NCBI RefSeq assembly: GCF_025245835.1
Contig: NZ_JAOBWS010000008.1
Location: forward strand, 1 to 64,000
Source: Rheinheimera sp. 4Y26
GTDB lineage: Bacteria; Pseudomonadota; Gammaproteobacteria; Enterobacterales; Alteromonadaceae
Direction of reading: 5' to 3'
Length of the DNA: 64,000 nucleotides
In this document: piece by piece, positions 38,802 to 48,373 of the stretch
Numbering within the stretch: the first letter of the stretch is position 1
Layout: every line of letters begins with the position of its first letter
Made by a program: the position numbers and the translations under genes
Notes under the pieces: model-generated
What the model was told of the DNA's origin: nothing
What the model saw: the letters and a program-made list of their open reading frames with translations, nothing else
Database searches by the model: none

Positions 38802-38828
38802 TCGACCGCTAAACCCGGTAAGAACAAT

Positions 38829-38851
38829 AAAGGAGCTTCGGCTCCTTTTTT
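38829..38851 (+). terminator. Terminator after rpsO
   Basis: AAAGGAGC, TTCG tetraloop, GCTCC and six T. It separates rpsO from pnp, with some read-through expected as in E. coli. Confidence 0.88.
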
Positions 38852-39107
38852 GTTGACCAAAATTCAGCATTGCAGCACAAAAGACCGTTGATTTTTGTCC
38901 GGATTTCTCTTTAAAAGTCTTGTCTGGTAATCATTGGCAAATAGCCTATCGCAAAGTGCTGATTTTTCTTAAGTGCCATGCTTTGGTGGCTATCTTTTGT
39001 CGGTGCTTACAAGCTATACTGTCGGGCGAAAAATCGACCCCAAATATAGCGCGTTTAAGGCTCAGCAGAGCCCCGGTCCACGCGCACATCAGAAAGGAAA
39101 TTACCAC
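38852..39107 (+). promoter_or_regulatory. pnp leader region
   Basis: The rpsO-pnp interval is 306 bp. TATACT (39015-39020) is a plausible -10 box, but only a poor -35 (ATCTTT at 38992-38997, spacing 17) goes with it. The presumed leader contains a small hairpin, GGCTC/GAGCC (39059-39063/39068-39072), and AAGGAAA about eight bases before the GTG start. In E. coli the pnp leader is cut by RNase III in an autocontrol loop. I do not see a long duplex here that would clearly serve that purpose. Confidence 0.4.
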
Positions 39108-41237
39108 GTGAATCCCATTGTAAAATCATTCCAGTTTGGTCAACACACTGTTACTTTAGAAACCGGCGTTATTGCCCGTCAGGCAGACGGTGCCGTGTTG
39201 GCCAGCATGGGCGACACTTCAGTTTTAGTGACAGTTGTTGGTAAAAGAGCACCAAAACCGGGCCAGGACTTTTTCCCGTTAACAGTGAACTATCAGGAAA
39301 AAATGTATGCTGCCGGCCGTATCCCAGGTGGTTTTTTTAAACGTGAAGGTCGCCCTTCAGAAGGCGAAACATTAATCTCCCGTCTGATCGACCGTCCAAT
39401 CCGCCCTTTATTCCCTGAAGGTTTCACCAACGAAGTTCAGGTGATTGCCACTGTCGTTTCAGTACAACCTGAAATTCAGCCTGATATCGTAGCAATTCTG
39501 GGTACTTCTGCCGCTTTAGCTATTTCAGGAATCCCGTTCAGCGGTCCATTAGGTGCAGCCCGTGTGGGTTATATTGACGGTCAGTACGTATTAAACCCAT
39601 CAGAAACCGAATTAAAAACCAGTAAGTTAGATTTAGTGGTTGCCGGTACTGCTAACGCGGTATTGATGGTTGAATCAGAAGCTGGCGTATTGTCAGAAGA
39701 AGTGATGTTAGGTGCTGTGGTATATGGCCACGACCAGATGCAAACGGCCATTAAAGCCATTGCTGAATTTGCCGCTGAAGGTGGCAAACCTGCCTGGGAA
39801 TGGGTTGCTCCTGCCAAGAACGAGCCACTGATCGCAAAAATTGAAGCCTTATCTACCGCAGCCTTAGGCGAAGCTTACCGTATCACAGAAAAAGCCAAAC
39901 GTTACGAGCGTATCGGTGCCATCAAAGCTGAAGTATTTGCCCAAATTAAAGCTGAATTGGCTGAAGGCGAAAGCTTTAACGAAACTGAAGCCGGTGAAAT
40001 TTTCCATAACCTGGAATCAAAAATTGTTCGTAGCCGTATCATCAAAGGCGAACCGCGTATTGATGGCCGTGACAACGAAATGATCCGCGCTCTGTCAGTG
40101 ATGACCGGCCTGCTGCCACGTACCCACGGTTCTGCTTTATTCACCCGAGGTGAAACTCAGGCGCTGGTGACCTGTACTTTAGGTACAGCCCGTGATGCAC
40201 AAACTGTGGATGATCTGCTGTCAGACAAAACTGACCATTTCCTGTTCCACTACAACTTCCCTCCGTTCTCAGTAGGCGAGACCGGCATGGTAGGTTCACC
40301 AAAACGCCGCGAAATCGGCCATGGTCGTTTAGCTAAACGTGGTGTTGCTGCTGTAATGCCAGATTTTGAAACTTTCCCGTACACAGTTCGGATGGTGTCT
40401 GAAATCACTGAATCAAACGGTTCAAGCTCAATGGCTTCTGTTTGTGGTTCTTCATTAGCTCTGATGGACGCTGGTGTACCAATCAAAGCTTCTGTTGCCG
40501 GTATCGCTATGGGTCTGGTAAAAGAAGGCGACGACTTTGTTGTACTGTCTGACATCCTGGGTGACGAAGACCATTTAGGTGATATGGATTTTAAAGTGGC
40601 GGGTACCACAGCCGGTATCACTGCACTGCAGATGGATATCAAAATTGAAGGTATCACCAAAGAAATCATGCAGATCGCGCTGAAACAAGCCAAAGCGGCA
40701 CGTATCCACATTCTGAATGTGATGGATCAGGCAATCAGCACCCACCGTTCAGAACTGTCTGAGCACGCGCCACGCATTTACACCTTAAAAATCAACCCGG
40801 AAAAAATCCGTGATGTGATTGGTAAAGGTGGTGCTGTAATTCGTCAAATCACTGAAGAATCAGGCACAACCATCGAGATCGAAGATGACGGTACGGTAAA
40901 AATTGCCGCCACCAACTCTCAGGCTGCTGCTATTGCCATCGCAAAAATTGAAGCTATCACCGCTGAAATTGAAGTGGGCGCAGTGTATTCAGGTGAAGTT
41001 GTTCGTATCGTTGATTTTGGTGCCTTTGTAAACGTGTTACCAGGTAAAGATGGTCTGGTACATATTTCACAAATCTCTGACGAGCGCGTCAGCAATGTTG
41101 CTGATCACTTATCTGTTGGCCAGAAAGTACAGGTAAAAGTACTGGAAGTTGACAAGCAAGGCCGTGTCCGTCTGAGCATCAAAGAAGCGGGTGAAAAATC
41201 ATCTGCTGAAGCTGCTCATGCTGAAGCAACAAACTAA
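39108..41237 (+). CDS. pnp: Polyribonucleotide nucleotidyltransferase (PNPase)
   Basis: This 709-residue 3'-5' phosphorolytic exoribonuclease belongs to the degradosome and mRNA decay machinery. It contains two RNase PH-like domains ([32 protein letters not shown] in the first; [17 protein letters not shown] in the second), a KH domain ([17 protein letters not shown]) and an S1 domain ([21 protein letters not shown]). The start is GTG 39108, giving [19 protein letters not shown] in line with E. coli Pnp. The frame is open 45 codons further, but that part is leader. Confidence 0.98.
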   Translation: MNPIVKSFQFGQHTVTLETGVIARQADGAVLASMGDTSVLVTVVGKRAPKPGQDFFPLTVNYQEKMYAAGRIPGGFFKREGRPSEGETLISRLIDRPIRPLFPEGFTNEVQVIATVVSVQPEIQPDIVAILGTSAALAISGIPFSGPLGAARVGYIDGQYVLNPSETELKTSKLDLVVAGTANAVLMVESEAGVLSEEVMLGAVVYGHDQMQTAIKAIAEFAAEGGKPAWEWVAPAKNEPLIAKIEALSTAALGEAYRITEKAKRYERIGAIKAEVFAQIKAELAEGESFNETEAGEIFHNLESKIVRSRIIKGEPRIDGRDNEMIRALSVMTGLLPRTHGSALFTRGETQALVTCTLGTARDAQTVDDLLSDKTDHFLFHYNFPPFSVGETGMVGSPKRREIGHGRLAKRGVAAVMPDFETFPYTVRMVSEITESNGSSSMASVCGSSLALMDAGVPIKASVAGIAMGLVKEGDDFVVLSDILGDEDHLGDMDFKVAGTTAGITALQMDIKIEGITKEIMQIALKQAKAARIHILNVMDQAISTHRSELSEHAPRIYTLKINPEKIRDVIGKGGAVIRQITEESGTTIEIEDDGTVKIAATNSQAAAIAIAKIEAITAEIEVGAVYSGEVVRIVDFGAFVNVLPGKDGLVHISQISDERVSNVADHLSVGQKVQVKVLEVDKQGRVRLSIKEAGEKSSAEAAHAEATN

Positions 41238-42192
41238 GGTTAACACCTTCAGGCAAAGCAGGCTGGTACTTGCCGGTCTGCTGTCACTGCTGCTTGGCAG
41301 TGGCATTGCCGGTTGTGCCGCCACTGCGCCAGCACCTGCTGGTGTGTTGGTGGAACAACCCTTAACCCCCGAGCCGATGGTGGTGCCTTACCGCACTGAA
41401 ATTGCGATAGCCCGTCTGAACGAAATTCTGCAATCTGCCGAACTAACCGAACCACAACGAGCCCGTTTGTACTATGACCGTGGTGTCATGTACGACAGCG
41501 TCGGTTTGGCGGCTTTAGCCCGTTTTGATTTTATGCGTGCGCTCAGGCTTAAACCTGATATGGCAGATGCCTACAATTTTATCGGCATTCACCATACCTT
41601 AAACGGTGATTTTGACTCTGCTTATGAAGCATTTGACTCGGCACTGGAGTTGGAGCCGGACTATCAGTACGTCTATCTGAACCGGGCTATTGCTCTGCAG
41701 TATGACGACAAGCTGGAACTGGCACTGCGTGACTTTAAACAGTTCCAGAGTATTCAGCCTTCCGATCCATACCGCGCTTTATGGTTGTATCTGGCGCAGG
41801 TAGAGCAGTCAGAGCAAGCTGCACAGGCTGAGCTCAGAGCCCAGTTTGTTAAGCTGGATAAAAAACAGTGGGCCAGCCAGATAGCCGCTTTTTATCTGGG
41901 TGATATCAGCGAGCAACAACTGCTGAATATTGCCAGCAGCAATGCGCTGGAGCCCAAACAGCTGGCAGAGCAACTTTGTGAGGTGTATTTTTATCTGGCG
42001 AAGTGGCATGCCCTGCAGAAGAACCCAACACAAGCCATTGAATACTACAAAAAAACTCTGGCAACCAATGTGTATGAGTTTGTTGAGCATCGTTATGCCA
42101 GGCTGGAAATGGCCAGATTACGCCAGCTGGTTGTGGCCGAAGGTGCTGCGGCTGAGGATGCGGCAGCTGAAGATGAAGAGCATGCGCATTAA
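41218..42192 (+). CDS. nlpI: Lipoprotein NlpI (TPR)
   Basis: The 324-residue outer-membrane lipoprotein has signal and lipobox GIAGC (Cys33). The mature part consists of TPR helices, clearest at [76 protein letters not shown]. In E. coli NlpI is an adaptor for Prc-mediated turnover of MepS and a scaffold for peptidoglycan hydrolases. The start ATG 41218 overlaps the pnp end by 20 bases; a GTG nine codons upstream is possible. pnp-nlpI order is conserved. The C-terminus has an acidic Ala/Glu tail. Confidence 0.93.
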   Translation: MLKQQTKVNTFRQSRLVLAGLLSLLLGSGIAGCAATAPAPAGVLVEQPLTPEPMVVPYRTEIAIARLNEILQSAELTEPQRARLYYDRGVMYDSVGLAALARFDFMRALRLKPDMADAYNFIGIHHTLNGDFDSAYEAFDSALELEPDYQYVYLNRAIALQYDDKLELALRDFKQFQSIQPSDPYRALWLYLAQVEQSEQAAQAELRAQFVKLDKKQWASQIAAFYLGDISEQQLLNIASSNALEPKQLAEQLCEVYFYLAKWHALQKNPTQAIEYYKKTLATNVYEFVEHRYARLEMARLRQLVVAEGAAAEDAAAEDEEHAH

Positions 42193-43384
42193 CCCTTTAA
42201 TCAGAATGAAAAGAAGCCGGCTTGCTGGCTTTTTTTTATGCTTGCTGCTCACTGGCTGCAGTCCGGCAGAGTCTGAACAGAGTGCGTTGCAGCATGCAGC
42301 ACAAAGGGTCATGCAGCAGGCAGAAAAAGCCGAACAACAAAGGTTAATCAGTCAGGCCTTGCCCTTATACCAGCAGGCTGCAGCTTTAGGTCATACCGCA
42401 GCTGTGGCCGCGGTATTCCGGTTACAACAGCACAGCAGCAAAGTGCTGCTGGGGCAGTGGCTGGCTGAGCTTCCTGCTGACGCCAGTGCACTGGCGCCAT
42501 ATTGGGCTGAACTGGGCCATTGGCAAAGACTAACACCAGATCAGCAACAGCAATTTCAACGGCCTTTTGCCGCTATTACTCTGCAGACAGAGGCCTGCCG
42601 CTTGTCGGTACTGCCGGTAGTGACTGGCCTGGCCGAGGCCAGGCAGTGGCAATTGTTATTGCACAATTGGCAGCAGGATCCGCAACTGGGCTCGTTACCC
42701 ATATGCTGGTTGCCGCCGCGCTTTATCGACAGCATGCTGCTGCAATGTTCAGAGCAGCCAACACAAAGAATTCAATGTGATTTACCGGCACTGCAACAGC
42801 AGATGCGCGATGTGGATTTCCATCAGTTGCTGGTATTGGCCGGGCGGGGTGGCGCCAGTTATAACAATGGTGTGCTACAACTGCCGGAACAAAGCGACCT
42901 GGCGTTATTGCGCCATGAATTCAGTCATGCCTTTGGTTTTCTTGACGAATATGCCTTGATGCCAAAAGTTGCCAAAGATGAATGCAAACCCGGACGGCTG
43001 ACAGCGAATCTGCTGTTCCATAAAGCGGATTTAGCCGCTTATCAGCAGCACTGGCAACTTGATGCCAATGAACTTGAATTAACGCCGGTAGCAAGCTGCC
43101 ATCACGCCGGACTGCAGGCGTACCGGCTGGTGGCGGCAGATACCCATATGCAACATTATGAACTTGCCATGCCGGCGCTCTACCTGAAATTGCTGCACAA
43201 GCAGCTGGCAAGGCCTGAGCAGCTGATGCCGGCTGCTTATTATTTTGCTTATCTTGCCAGACAGCAACAGGACTGGCCGGCATGGCAGCACTGGATGCAA
43301 CAAGCAGCAAAGCTTGGATACAGGCCTGCACAGCAGGCATTAGTGATACAAAATGCCGGGCAACAGGCTGCTGTGGCGCCTTAA
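42182..43384 (+). CDS. Lipoprotein with a HExxH zinc-protease motif, function unknown
   Basis: The product has about 400 residues. The signal sequence ends in lipobox LLTGC (Cys26 from ATG 42182). An N-terminal Sel1/TPR-like repeat (ALPLYQQAAALGHTAAVAAVF) is matched by another at the end (WQHWMQQAAKLGYRPAQQAL). Between them lies HEFSHAFGFLDEY (His245, Glu246, His249, Gly252, Asp255), a HExxHxxG zinc-binding pattern resembling M64-type peptidases. The gene overlaps nlpI by 11 bases, so it is coupled to a known adaptor of periplasmic proteolysis. A start at ATG 42206 is also possible. I cannot name it; a periplasmic or outer-membrane metallopeptidase is the best inference. Confidence 0.7.
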   Translation: MRINPLIRMKRSRLAGFFLCLLLTGCSPAESEQSALQHAAQRVMQQAEKAEQQRLISQALPLYQQAAALGHTAAVAAVFRLQQHSSKVLLGQWLAELPADASALAPYWAELGHWQRLTPDQQQQFQRPFAAITLQTEACRLSVLPVVTGLAEARQWQLLLHNWQQDPQLGSLPICWLPPRFIDSMLLQCSEQPTQRIQCDLPALQQQMRDVDFHQLLVLAGRGGASYNNGVLQLPEQSDLALLRHEFSHAFGFLDEYALMPKVAKDECKPGRLTANLLFHKADLAAYQQHWQLDANELELTPVASCHHAGLQAYRLVAADTHMQHYELAMPALYLKLLHKQLARPEQLMPAAYYFAYLARQQQDWPAWQHWMQQAAKLGYRPAQQALVIQNAGQQAAVAP

Positions 43385-43496
43385 GCCAGCTGGTTCATCT
43401 ATTGACGGAGTTTTGAGCTGACTGGCTACAAAGACAGTTTTAGATGCTTGTGATGCCCTGGAGTCATTGCCGGCGACTTTTGATGCTGTGATGCAA

Positions 43497-43523
43497 ATAA
43501 AAAAACGGCTTGGGTAAGCCGTT
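43497..43523 (-). terminator. Terminator of the PilZ gene (minus strand)
   Basis: AACGGCTT (43504-43511) and AAGCCGTT (43516-43523) form an 8-bp stem with loop GGGT. The A run at 43497-43503 becomes the U tract of the minus-strand transcript. Confidence 0.8.
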
Positions 43524-43551
43524 GTTCGTGGTAAGGAAAACAGGACAGCCT

Positions 43552-43905
43552 TTAGTTGGAGAGTTCGCTCAGTTCGCGGCTTAATAAATCGGCGTCACCA
43601 ATATTCAGTTCCAGCAGACGGCGCAAATGGCCGGCGCTTTCAATATCAATCCGCTCACAATATAAACCTAAAGTATCCTGATGGCTGTGCGCCACCCGGG
43701 TTTCCATTTCCAGCACCAGCTCAGAGTCATTCAGCTGAAACTGCAGCATCAGTTCAGCGCCGTCTGTCAGATCCCAGTCTTTCGGTTTTTTCACCAAGGC
43801 ACCGCGTAATGATAAATCCAACACCTCGGTGGCAAACTCTCTGCCGGCACAAATTAACTTGGCGTTGCTACTAAACAGAATGCGGCTAAAACGTCTGTGA
43901 TCCAT
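43552..43905 (-). CDS. PilZ-domain protein (probable cyclic di-GMP receptor)
   Basis: The 117-residue protein has both PilZ signatures: RRFSR near the N-terminus (RxxxR, Arg4-Arg8) and DLSLRGAL (Asp30, Ser32, Gly35), the D/NxSxxG motif. These bind cyclic di-GMP in characterised members. It is a stand-alone single-domain PilZ and the output is unknown. ATG 43905 with GGAG five bases upstream is well supported. It follows lipA but is separated from it by a terminator, so it is probably expressed independently or by read-through. Confidence 0.9.
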   Translation of the reverse strand: MDHRRFSRILFSSNAKLICAGREFATEVLDLSLRGALVKKPKDWDLTDGAELMLQFQLNDSELVLEMETRVAHSHQDTLGLYCERIDIESAGHLRRLLELNIGDADLLSRELSELSN

Positions 43906-43948
43906 ATCGACTCCTGCGTAAGTGATTACAGCATAGCGTTTTTTTACT

Positions 43949-43975
43949 AAAAAAACAGGCTGCAATTGCAGCCTG
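43949..43975 (-). terminator. Terminator after lipA (minus strand)
   Basis: A perfect 20-bp palindrome, CAGGCTGCAA/TTGCAGCCTG (43956-43975), is followed on the minus strand by a run of seven T. Confidence 0.85.
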
Positions 43976-43986
43976 ATTTGCCGTTT

Positions 43987-44961
43987 TTAGCTGATATCTT
44001 CACCAGCAGCCTGACGATCGGCATGATAACTGGAACGCACAAAGGGGCCTGAGGCAACATGTTTAAAACCCAGTTCGTAACCAATACGTTTGATTTCATC
44101 AAATTCGCTTGGTGACACATAACGTTTCACCGGTAAATGGTGTTTGCTTGGCTGTAAATACTGACCCACAGTCAGCATATCCACGTTGTGAGCACGCAAG
44201 TCGCGCATGACTTCAATAATTTCTTCGGTCGTTTCACCTAAACCCACCATCAGGCCAGATTTGGTGGAAACTTCAGGATGCGCTTCTTTATAACGGCGCA
44301 GCAATTCCAGCGACCATTTATAGTCGGCGCCCGGCCGGGCCAGCTTGTACAGGCGTGGTGCTGTTTCCAGATTGTGGTTAAACACATCAGGAGGTGTTTG
44401 CGTCAGAATATTCAGTGCAGTGTCCATGCGGCCACGAAAATCCGGCACCAATACTTCAATTTTAATGGCTGGGGTTTCGCGGCGGATAGCACTGATGCAG
44501 TCGGCAAAATGCTGAGCACCACCGTCGCGTAAGTCGTCGCGGTCAACGGAGGTGATCACCACATACTTCAGCTTCATGTCTTTAATGGTTAACGCCAGTT
44601 TTTCCGGCTCTTCAGCGCTCGGTGGTAATGGCCGGCCATGAGCCACGTCACAGAATGGACAGCGGCGGGTACAAATAGCGCCCAAAATCATAAAAGTGGC
44701 GGTGCCGTGATTAAAACACTCGGTCAGGTTAGGGCAGGACGCTTCTTCACAAACCGAATGCAGACCGTGTTTACGTAATGCACCTTTAATTTCATCAATG
44801 CGCTCAGAGCTTTTTGGCAGTTTGATCTTCAGCCATTCTGGCTTACGCAACATTTCAGCTGGTTCTGTTGGCAGAACTTTTACCGGGATCAGTGCCATTT
44901 TTTCGGCGTCACGTAACTTGACTCCAGGCTCCATCCGGGCTGTTTTTGGCATATTAGTCAT
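43987..44961 (-). CDS. lipA: Lipoyl synthase LipA
   Basis: This 324-residue radical-SAM enzyme inserts two sulfurs into octanoyl groups on the lipoyl domains. Cys97, Cys101 and Cys104 (CTRRCPFC) hold the SAM cluster; Cys71, Cys76 and Cys82 hold the auxiliary cluster. The conserved RSSYHA segment near the C-terminus contributes the serine ligand. Its start overlaps the lipB stop by eight bases. Confidence 0.98.
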   Translation of the reverse strand: MTNMPKTARMEPGVKLRDAEKMALIPVKVLPTEPAEMLRKPEWLKIKLPKSSERIDEIKGALRKHGLHSVCEEASCPNLTECFNHGTATFMILGAICTRRCPFCDVAHGRPLPPSAEEPEKLALTIKDMKLKYVVITSVDRDDLRDGGAQHFADCISAIRRETPAIKIEVLVPDFRGRMDTALNILTQTPPDVFNHNLETAPRLYKLARPGADYKWSLELLRRYKEAHPEVSTKSGLMVGLGETTEEIIEVMRDLRAHNVDMLTVGQYLQPSKHHLPVKRYVSPSEFDEIKRIGYELGFKHVASGPFVRSSYHADRQAAGEDIS

Positions 44962-45607
44962 AAAACCCTGTCTTTGTTGTAAGCTCTGTCACTGCCAGCT
45001 GGCTGACAAACTGACGGCTGATTTGTGCTTTGGCCACTGCCATGGTCAGAGGGCCACCTAAATCTTTGCTTTGCACCATTTGCATACCGGCATAACCACA
45101 AGGATTAATGCGGCCAAAAGGTGATAAATCCATATCGACATTCAGTGCCAGGCCGTGAAAAGTGCAGCCTTTACGCACTCTTAAACCCAAAGAGGCCACT
45201 TTTTTCTCATCCACATAAACACCTGGTGCGTCGCTTTTGGCATAAGCCTGCACGCCATTTTCTGCCAGGGTTTGAATAATGACCTGTTCAATCAGTGTGA
45301 CCAAGGCCCGTACACCAATATTGCGTCTTTTGATATTCAACAGCACATAAGCCACCAGCTGGCCCGGGCCGTGGTAAGTCACCTGGCCACCGCGGTCTAC
45401 CTGCACCACAGGAATATCCCCCGGCATTAATAAATGCTCGGCTTTGCCGGCCTGGCCCTGGGTAAATACCGGCGGATGCTCCAGCAGCCAGATTTCATCG
45501 GGCGTGTTGTTGTCACGGTTATCGGTAAATTGTTGCATCCGTTGCCAGGTGTCGGTGTAATCCACCAGGCCTAAATCCCGGATCACTAAAGCATCAGCGA
45601 CAGGCAC
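44954..45607 (-). CDS. lipB: Octanoyl-[acyl-carrier protein]-protein N-octanoyltransferase LipB
   Basis: The 217-residue enzyme transfers octanoate from ACP to lipoyl domains, the step before LipA. The catalytic pair is Lys136 ([10 protein letters not shown]) and Cys170 (INPCGYAG). The [15 protein letters not shown] motif is also intact. The start is GTG 45607, with GGAG eight bases before it. It is coupled to lipA. Confidence 0.97.
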   Translation of the reverse strand: MPVADALVIRDLGLVDYTDTWQRMQQFTDNRDNNTPDEIWLLEHPPVFTQGQAGKAEHLLMPGDIPVVQVDRGGQVTYHGPGQLVAYVLLNIKRRNIGVRALVTLIEQVIIQTLAENGVQAYAKSDAPGVYVDEKKVASLGLRVRKGCTFHGLALNVDMDLSPFGRINPCGYAGMQMVQSKDLGGPLTMAVAKAQISRQFVSQLAVTELTTKTGFYD

Positions 45608-45679
45608 TACAATGGCTCCTGCGTAAAAAATGGCTGCATTATAAAGGGCAGGGCTGAAAAATCGAGCTTTTGCAGCCAG

Positions 45680-45961
45680 TTACATAACATAACGGACCAG
45701 TTCAAGTTTACCCAGTTCAGTGTATAAAAGTTCAATATGCGCTTTGCTGGTGACTGTCACCACCACAGTCACTGAATGATATGTGCCTTTGCTGCTCGGT
45801 TTTACGCTTGGTGAGTAGTCGTTTGCCTCTGCATGGCGCTGCAAAGTGGCAATCACCTGTGGCACTAAATCATCATGGGCTAAGCCCACAACTTTAAAGT
45901 TAAAAGCGCAGGGAAATTCAAGAAATTCATCAAATCTGGTGTCTTTTACTTCAACGGCCAT
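45680..45961 (-). CDS. ybeD: YbeD family protein (DUF493)
   Basis: The 93-residue protein has a small alpha/beta fold, with [29 protein letters not shown] matching E. coli YbeD. It lies between dacA and lipB as in E. coli. The biochemical role is not established; an ACT-like regulatory fold has been noted for the family. ATG 45961 with GAGG upstream gives the standard length. Confidence 0.93.
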   Translation of the reverse strand: MAVEVKDTRFDEFLEFPCAFNFKVVGLAHDDLVPQVIATLQRHAEANDYSPSVKPSSKGTYHSVTVVVTVTSKAHIELLYTELGKLELVRYVM

Positions 45962-46033
45962 CGGATCCTCACTTACCACATTGGATACTGTTGACTGGGT
46001 TGTGCCTGTGCACAAATTGGCGGCTATTCTAAC

Positions 46034-46060
46034 AAAAAGTCCCGGCCTGTGCCGGGACTT
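46034..46060 (-). terminator. Terminator after dacA (minus strand)
   Basis: AAGTCCCGGC/GCCGGGACTT (46037-46046/46051-46060) form a 10-bp stem with loop CTGT. The A run at 46034-46038 gives the U tract on the minus strand. It divides dacA from ybeD-lipB-lipA. Confidence 0.8.
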
Positions 46061-46091
46061 CTTCAACATCTTTTAGAGGTAATGCGGCTTG

Positions 46092-47273
46092 TTACTGTAA
46101 CTGCATTTTGACGTAATCAACCAACCGGCTGAAAATGCCGCCTTCAGCAATATCTTCTAAAGCCACCAGCGGGAATTCGGCAATATCTTCTTCATTGAGT
46201 TTCAGATACACAGTGCCAACCACCTGGCCTTTAGCAATAGGCGCTACCAGCTGCTGTGACAGTTTAAAATCGGCTTTGAGGTGTTTACGCTGGCCACGCT
46301 GCAGCGTAATAGGGGTTTCACTCATCACACCCAGGCTGATATTTTCTTTATCACCTTGCCAGACGCGCTGTTCAGCAAATACTTCGCCGGCTTTATAAGG
46401 TGAAAAAGTTTCGAAAAAACGAAATCCATAAGTCAGTAATTTTTTGTTTTCCGCTTCACGGATCTTGGCGCTGTCGGTGCCCATCACCACTGAAATTAAC
46501 CGCATGCCATCTTTGGTGGCAGAAGTGATCAGGCTGTAACCTGCTTCTGAGGTGTGACCGGTTTTAATACCGTCCACATTTAAGCTTTTATCCCACAGCA
46601 GGCCGTTGCGGTTGTATTGTTTGATGCCGTTAAAGACGTATTCTTTTTCCGAATAAATTTTATATTCTTCCGGCACATCACGGATCAGCGCAACCGACAA
46701 CTTGGCCATATCGCGTGCTGTGGTGCGCTGCTGTTCAGCCGGTAAACCGTGGCTGTTGACATAAGTAGTGCTGGTCATGCCCAAACGTTTGGCATGGGCA
46801 TTCATCAGCTCGGCAAAGGCACTTTCGGTGCCGGCAATGTGCTCAGCTAAAGCCACACAAGCATCGTTACCTGACTGGATAATGATGCCGCGGTTCAGCT
46901 CTTCCACTGAAATGGTTGCGCCTACTTCAATAAACATTTTCGACGAATCGCTGTATTGTTTGGCCCAGGCGTTTTCGCTGATGGTGACCTGATCGCTTGG
47001 CTTGATATTGCCATTTTTAATTTCAGTGCCCACCACATAACTGGTCATCATTTTGGTCAGACTGGCTGGTGCCAATAACTCGTCAGCATTGCCTTCGGCC
47101 AGCACCTTGCCGGTATGGTAATCAATCAGAATATAACCTTTGGCATTTACTTCAGGTGCTTGCGGCGTCAGCTGCATATCGGCAGCGGTCTGGCTTTGTG
47201 CAAAAAAACTCAGGCAGCTAAAACTGGTGGCTAAAAAAATGCGACGGTATTGATTTTTCAGGCGGTAATTCAT
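46092..47273 (-). CDS. dacA: D-alanyl-D-alanine carboxypeptidase DacA (PBP5/6 type)
   Basis: The 393-residue periplasmic enzyme trims the terminal D-Ala of peptidoglycan pentapeptides. Active-site motifs: Ser71-xx-Lys74 (ASLTK), Ser134-Gly-Asn136 (SGN) and Lys237-Thr-Gly (KTG). A signal peptide covers about residues 1-29. The C-terminal PBP5 domain and the final amphipathic segment (RLVDYVKMQLQ) anchor it to the membrane. Gene order with rlpA, rodA and mrdA is the classical elongasome cluster. Confidence 0.97.
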   Translation of the reverse strand: MNYRLKNQYRRIFLATSFSCLSFFAQSQTAADMQLTPQAPEVNAKGYILIDYHTGKVLAEGNADELLAPASLTKMMTSYVVGTEIKNGNIKPSDQVTISENAWAKQYSDSSKMFIEVGATISVEELNRGIIIQSGNDACVALAEHIAGTESAFAELMNAHAKRLGMTSTTYVNSHGLPAEQQRTTARDMAKLSVALIRDVPEEYKIYSEKEYVFNGIKQYNRNGLLWDKSLNVDGIKTGHTSEAGYSLITSATKDGMRLISVVMGTDSAKIREAENKKLLTYGFRFFETFSPYKAGEVFAEQRVWQGDKENISLGVMSETPITLQRGQRKHLKADFKLSQQLVAPIAKGQVVGTVYLKLNEEDIAEFPLVALEDIAEGGIFSRLVDYVKMQLQ

Positions 47274-47326
47274 GAGACTCTTTCTTATTAGTGAACAGCA
47301 ACAGCACGGTTAACAAAACAAACAGG

Positions 47327-48373
47327 TTAACCACATAATTTTTTATTGGTGACATAAGCGTCCGGATAATTACCTGAACGCAGCTTGTCCAGCCAGTCGG
47401 CGGCCACTGCGGCCCCCTGTAACGGGCCTGCCAGCAGCTTATAAATGCCATTGGCATTTTCAATGGTTGTGGGTACAGACCATTGTTGTTGTAATTCGTT
47501 CCCAAGTCGTTGCACTTTTGCCGGATCACTGCTTGCAATCAGCTGAATAAAACAGCCGTTTTGTCCTGCCGGTTGACTTGCGCTGACCACCGGACTTGTA
47601 GCTGTAGTGGCGTTTGGGTTGTTATTCGTGGCCAACCTGTCAGTTTCCTGAAACTGCACCGGCTGACTGACCCTGTTTTGCGAAGACGGCCGCTGTACTG
47701 GCGTGACCGGCTCATAAGGGATAGTCGGTTCCTCCGCTATCGGGGTTGCAAAGCTGTTTTGGTTTTCCATGGCGGGGGAGGCTATCAGCTCTACTTTCAC
47801 CCGACCTGTGCCGGTTTGGAAAATCCCGAGTTTATAAGCGGCGGAGTAAGATAAATCAATGACACGACCATCGTGGAAAGGACCACGGTCGTTCACCCGC
47901 ACTATAGCGCTACGGTAATTGTCGAGGTTGGTCACGCGCACATAAGAGGGCAGAGGCAGAGTTTTATGCGCTGCTGTCATTGAAAATACATCGTAGGTTT
48001 CGCCATTAGAGGTTAAATGGCCATGAAACTTGCTGCCATACCAGGACGCAGTACCGGTTTCGCTGTGTTCGGTGATGGTGGTTTTTGGAAAATAATCCAC
48101 ACCGTAAATATTATAAGGTTTATTGCCGCCGCGGCTTAATGGCTCGACCACAGGTTCAGGGTCAATCATTTCTTCCTGGGTTGGAAAACGCAGTGGAATA
48201 CTGTCTTTAGACTGGGAATAACGGCCGGCATTTGGATCCGGATAGCCAGCTGCAGTGGTGCCGCTTGATGAAGAGTCCGGCGCACTGGAACAGGCGGCCA
48301 GTACCACAACAGAAAAAGAACACAACAACAACGTCTGGCGCAGAGGCCGCAAAGCACGGGGACAAGTTTTCAT
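47327..48373 (-). CDS. rlpA: Rare lipoprotein A, septal-ring lytic transglycosylase
   Basis: The 348-residue outer-membrane lipoprotein has lipobox VLAAC (Cys28). The double-psi beta-barrel segment GTASWYGSKFHGHLTSNGETYD...RVNDRGPFHDGRVIDLS carries the family's catalytic Asp and His region. A C-terminal SPOR domain (about 272-348) binds denuded glycan at the septum. P. aeruginosa RlpA cleaves denuded glycans. Its start shares one base with the rodA stop. Confidence 0.96.
   Translation of the reverse strand: MKTCPRALRPLRQTLLLCSFSVVVLAACSSAPDSSSSGTTAAGYPDPNAGRYSQSKDSIPLRFPTQEEMIDPEPVVEPLSRGGNKPYNIYGVDYFPKTTITEHSETGTASWYGSKFHGHLTSNGETYDVFSMTAAHKTLPLPSYVRVTNLDNYRSAIVRVNDRGPFHDGRVIDLSYSAAYKLGIFQTGTGRVKVELIASPAMENQNSFATPIAEEPTIPYEPVTPVQRPSSQNRVSQPVQFQETDRLATNNNPNATTATSPVVSASQPAGQNGCFIQLIASSDPAKVQRLGNELQQQWSVPTTIENANGIYKLLAGPLQGAAVAADWLDKLRSGNYPDAYVTNKKLCG

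Noticed and set aside
38973-39107. N-terminal extension of PNPase
   Set aside because: The GTG at 39108 has a Shine-Dalgarno sequence and matches the family N-terminus; the upstream frame covers the probable -10 box and leader.
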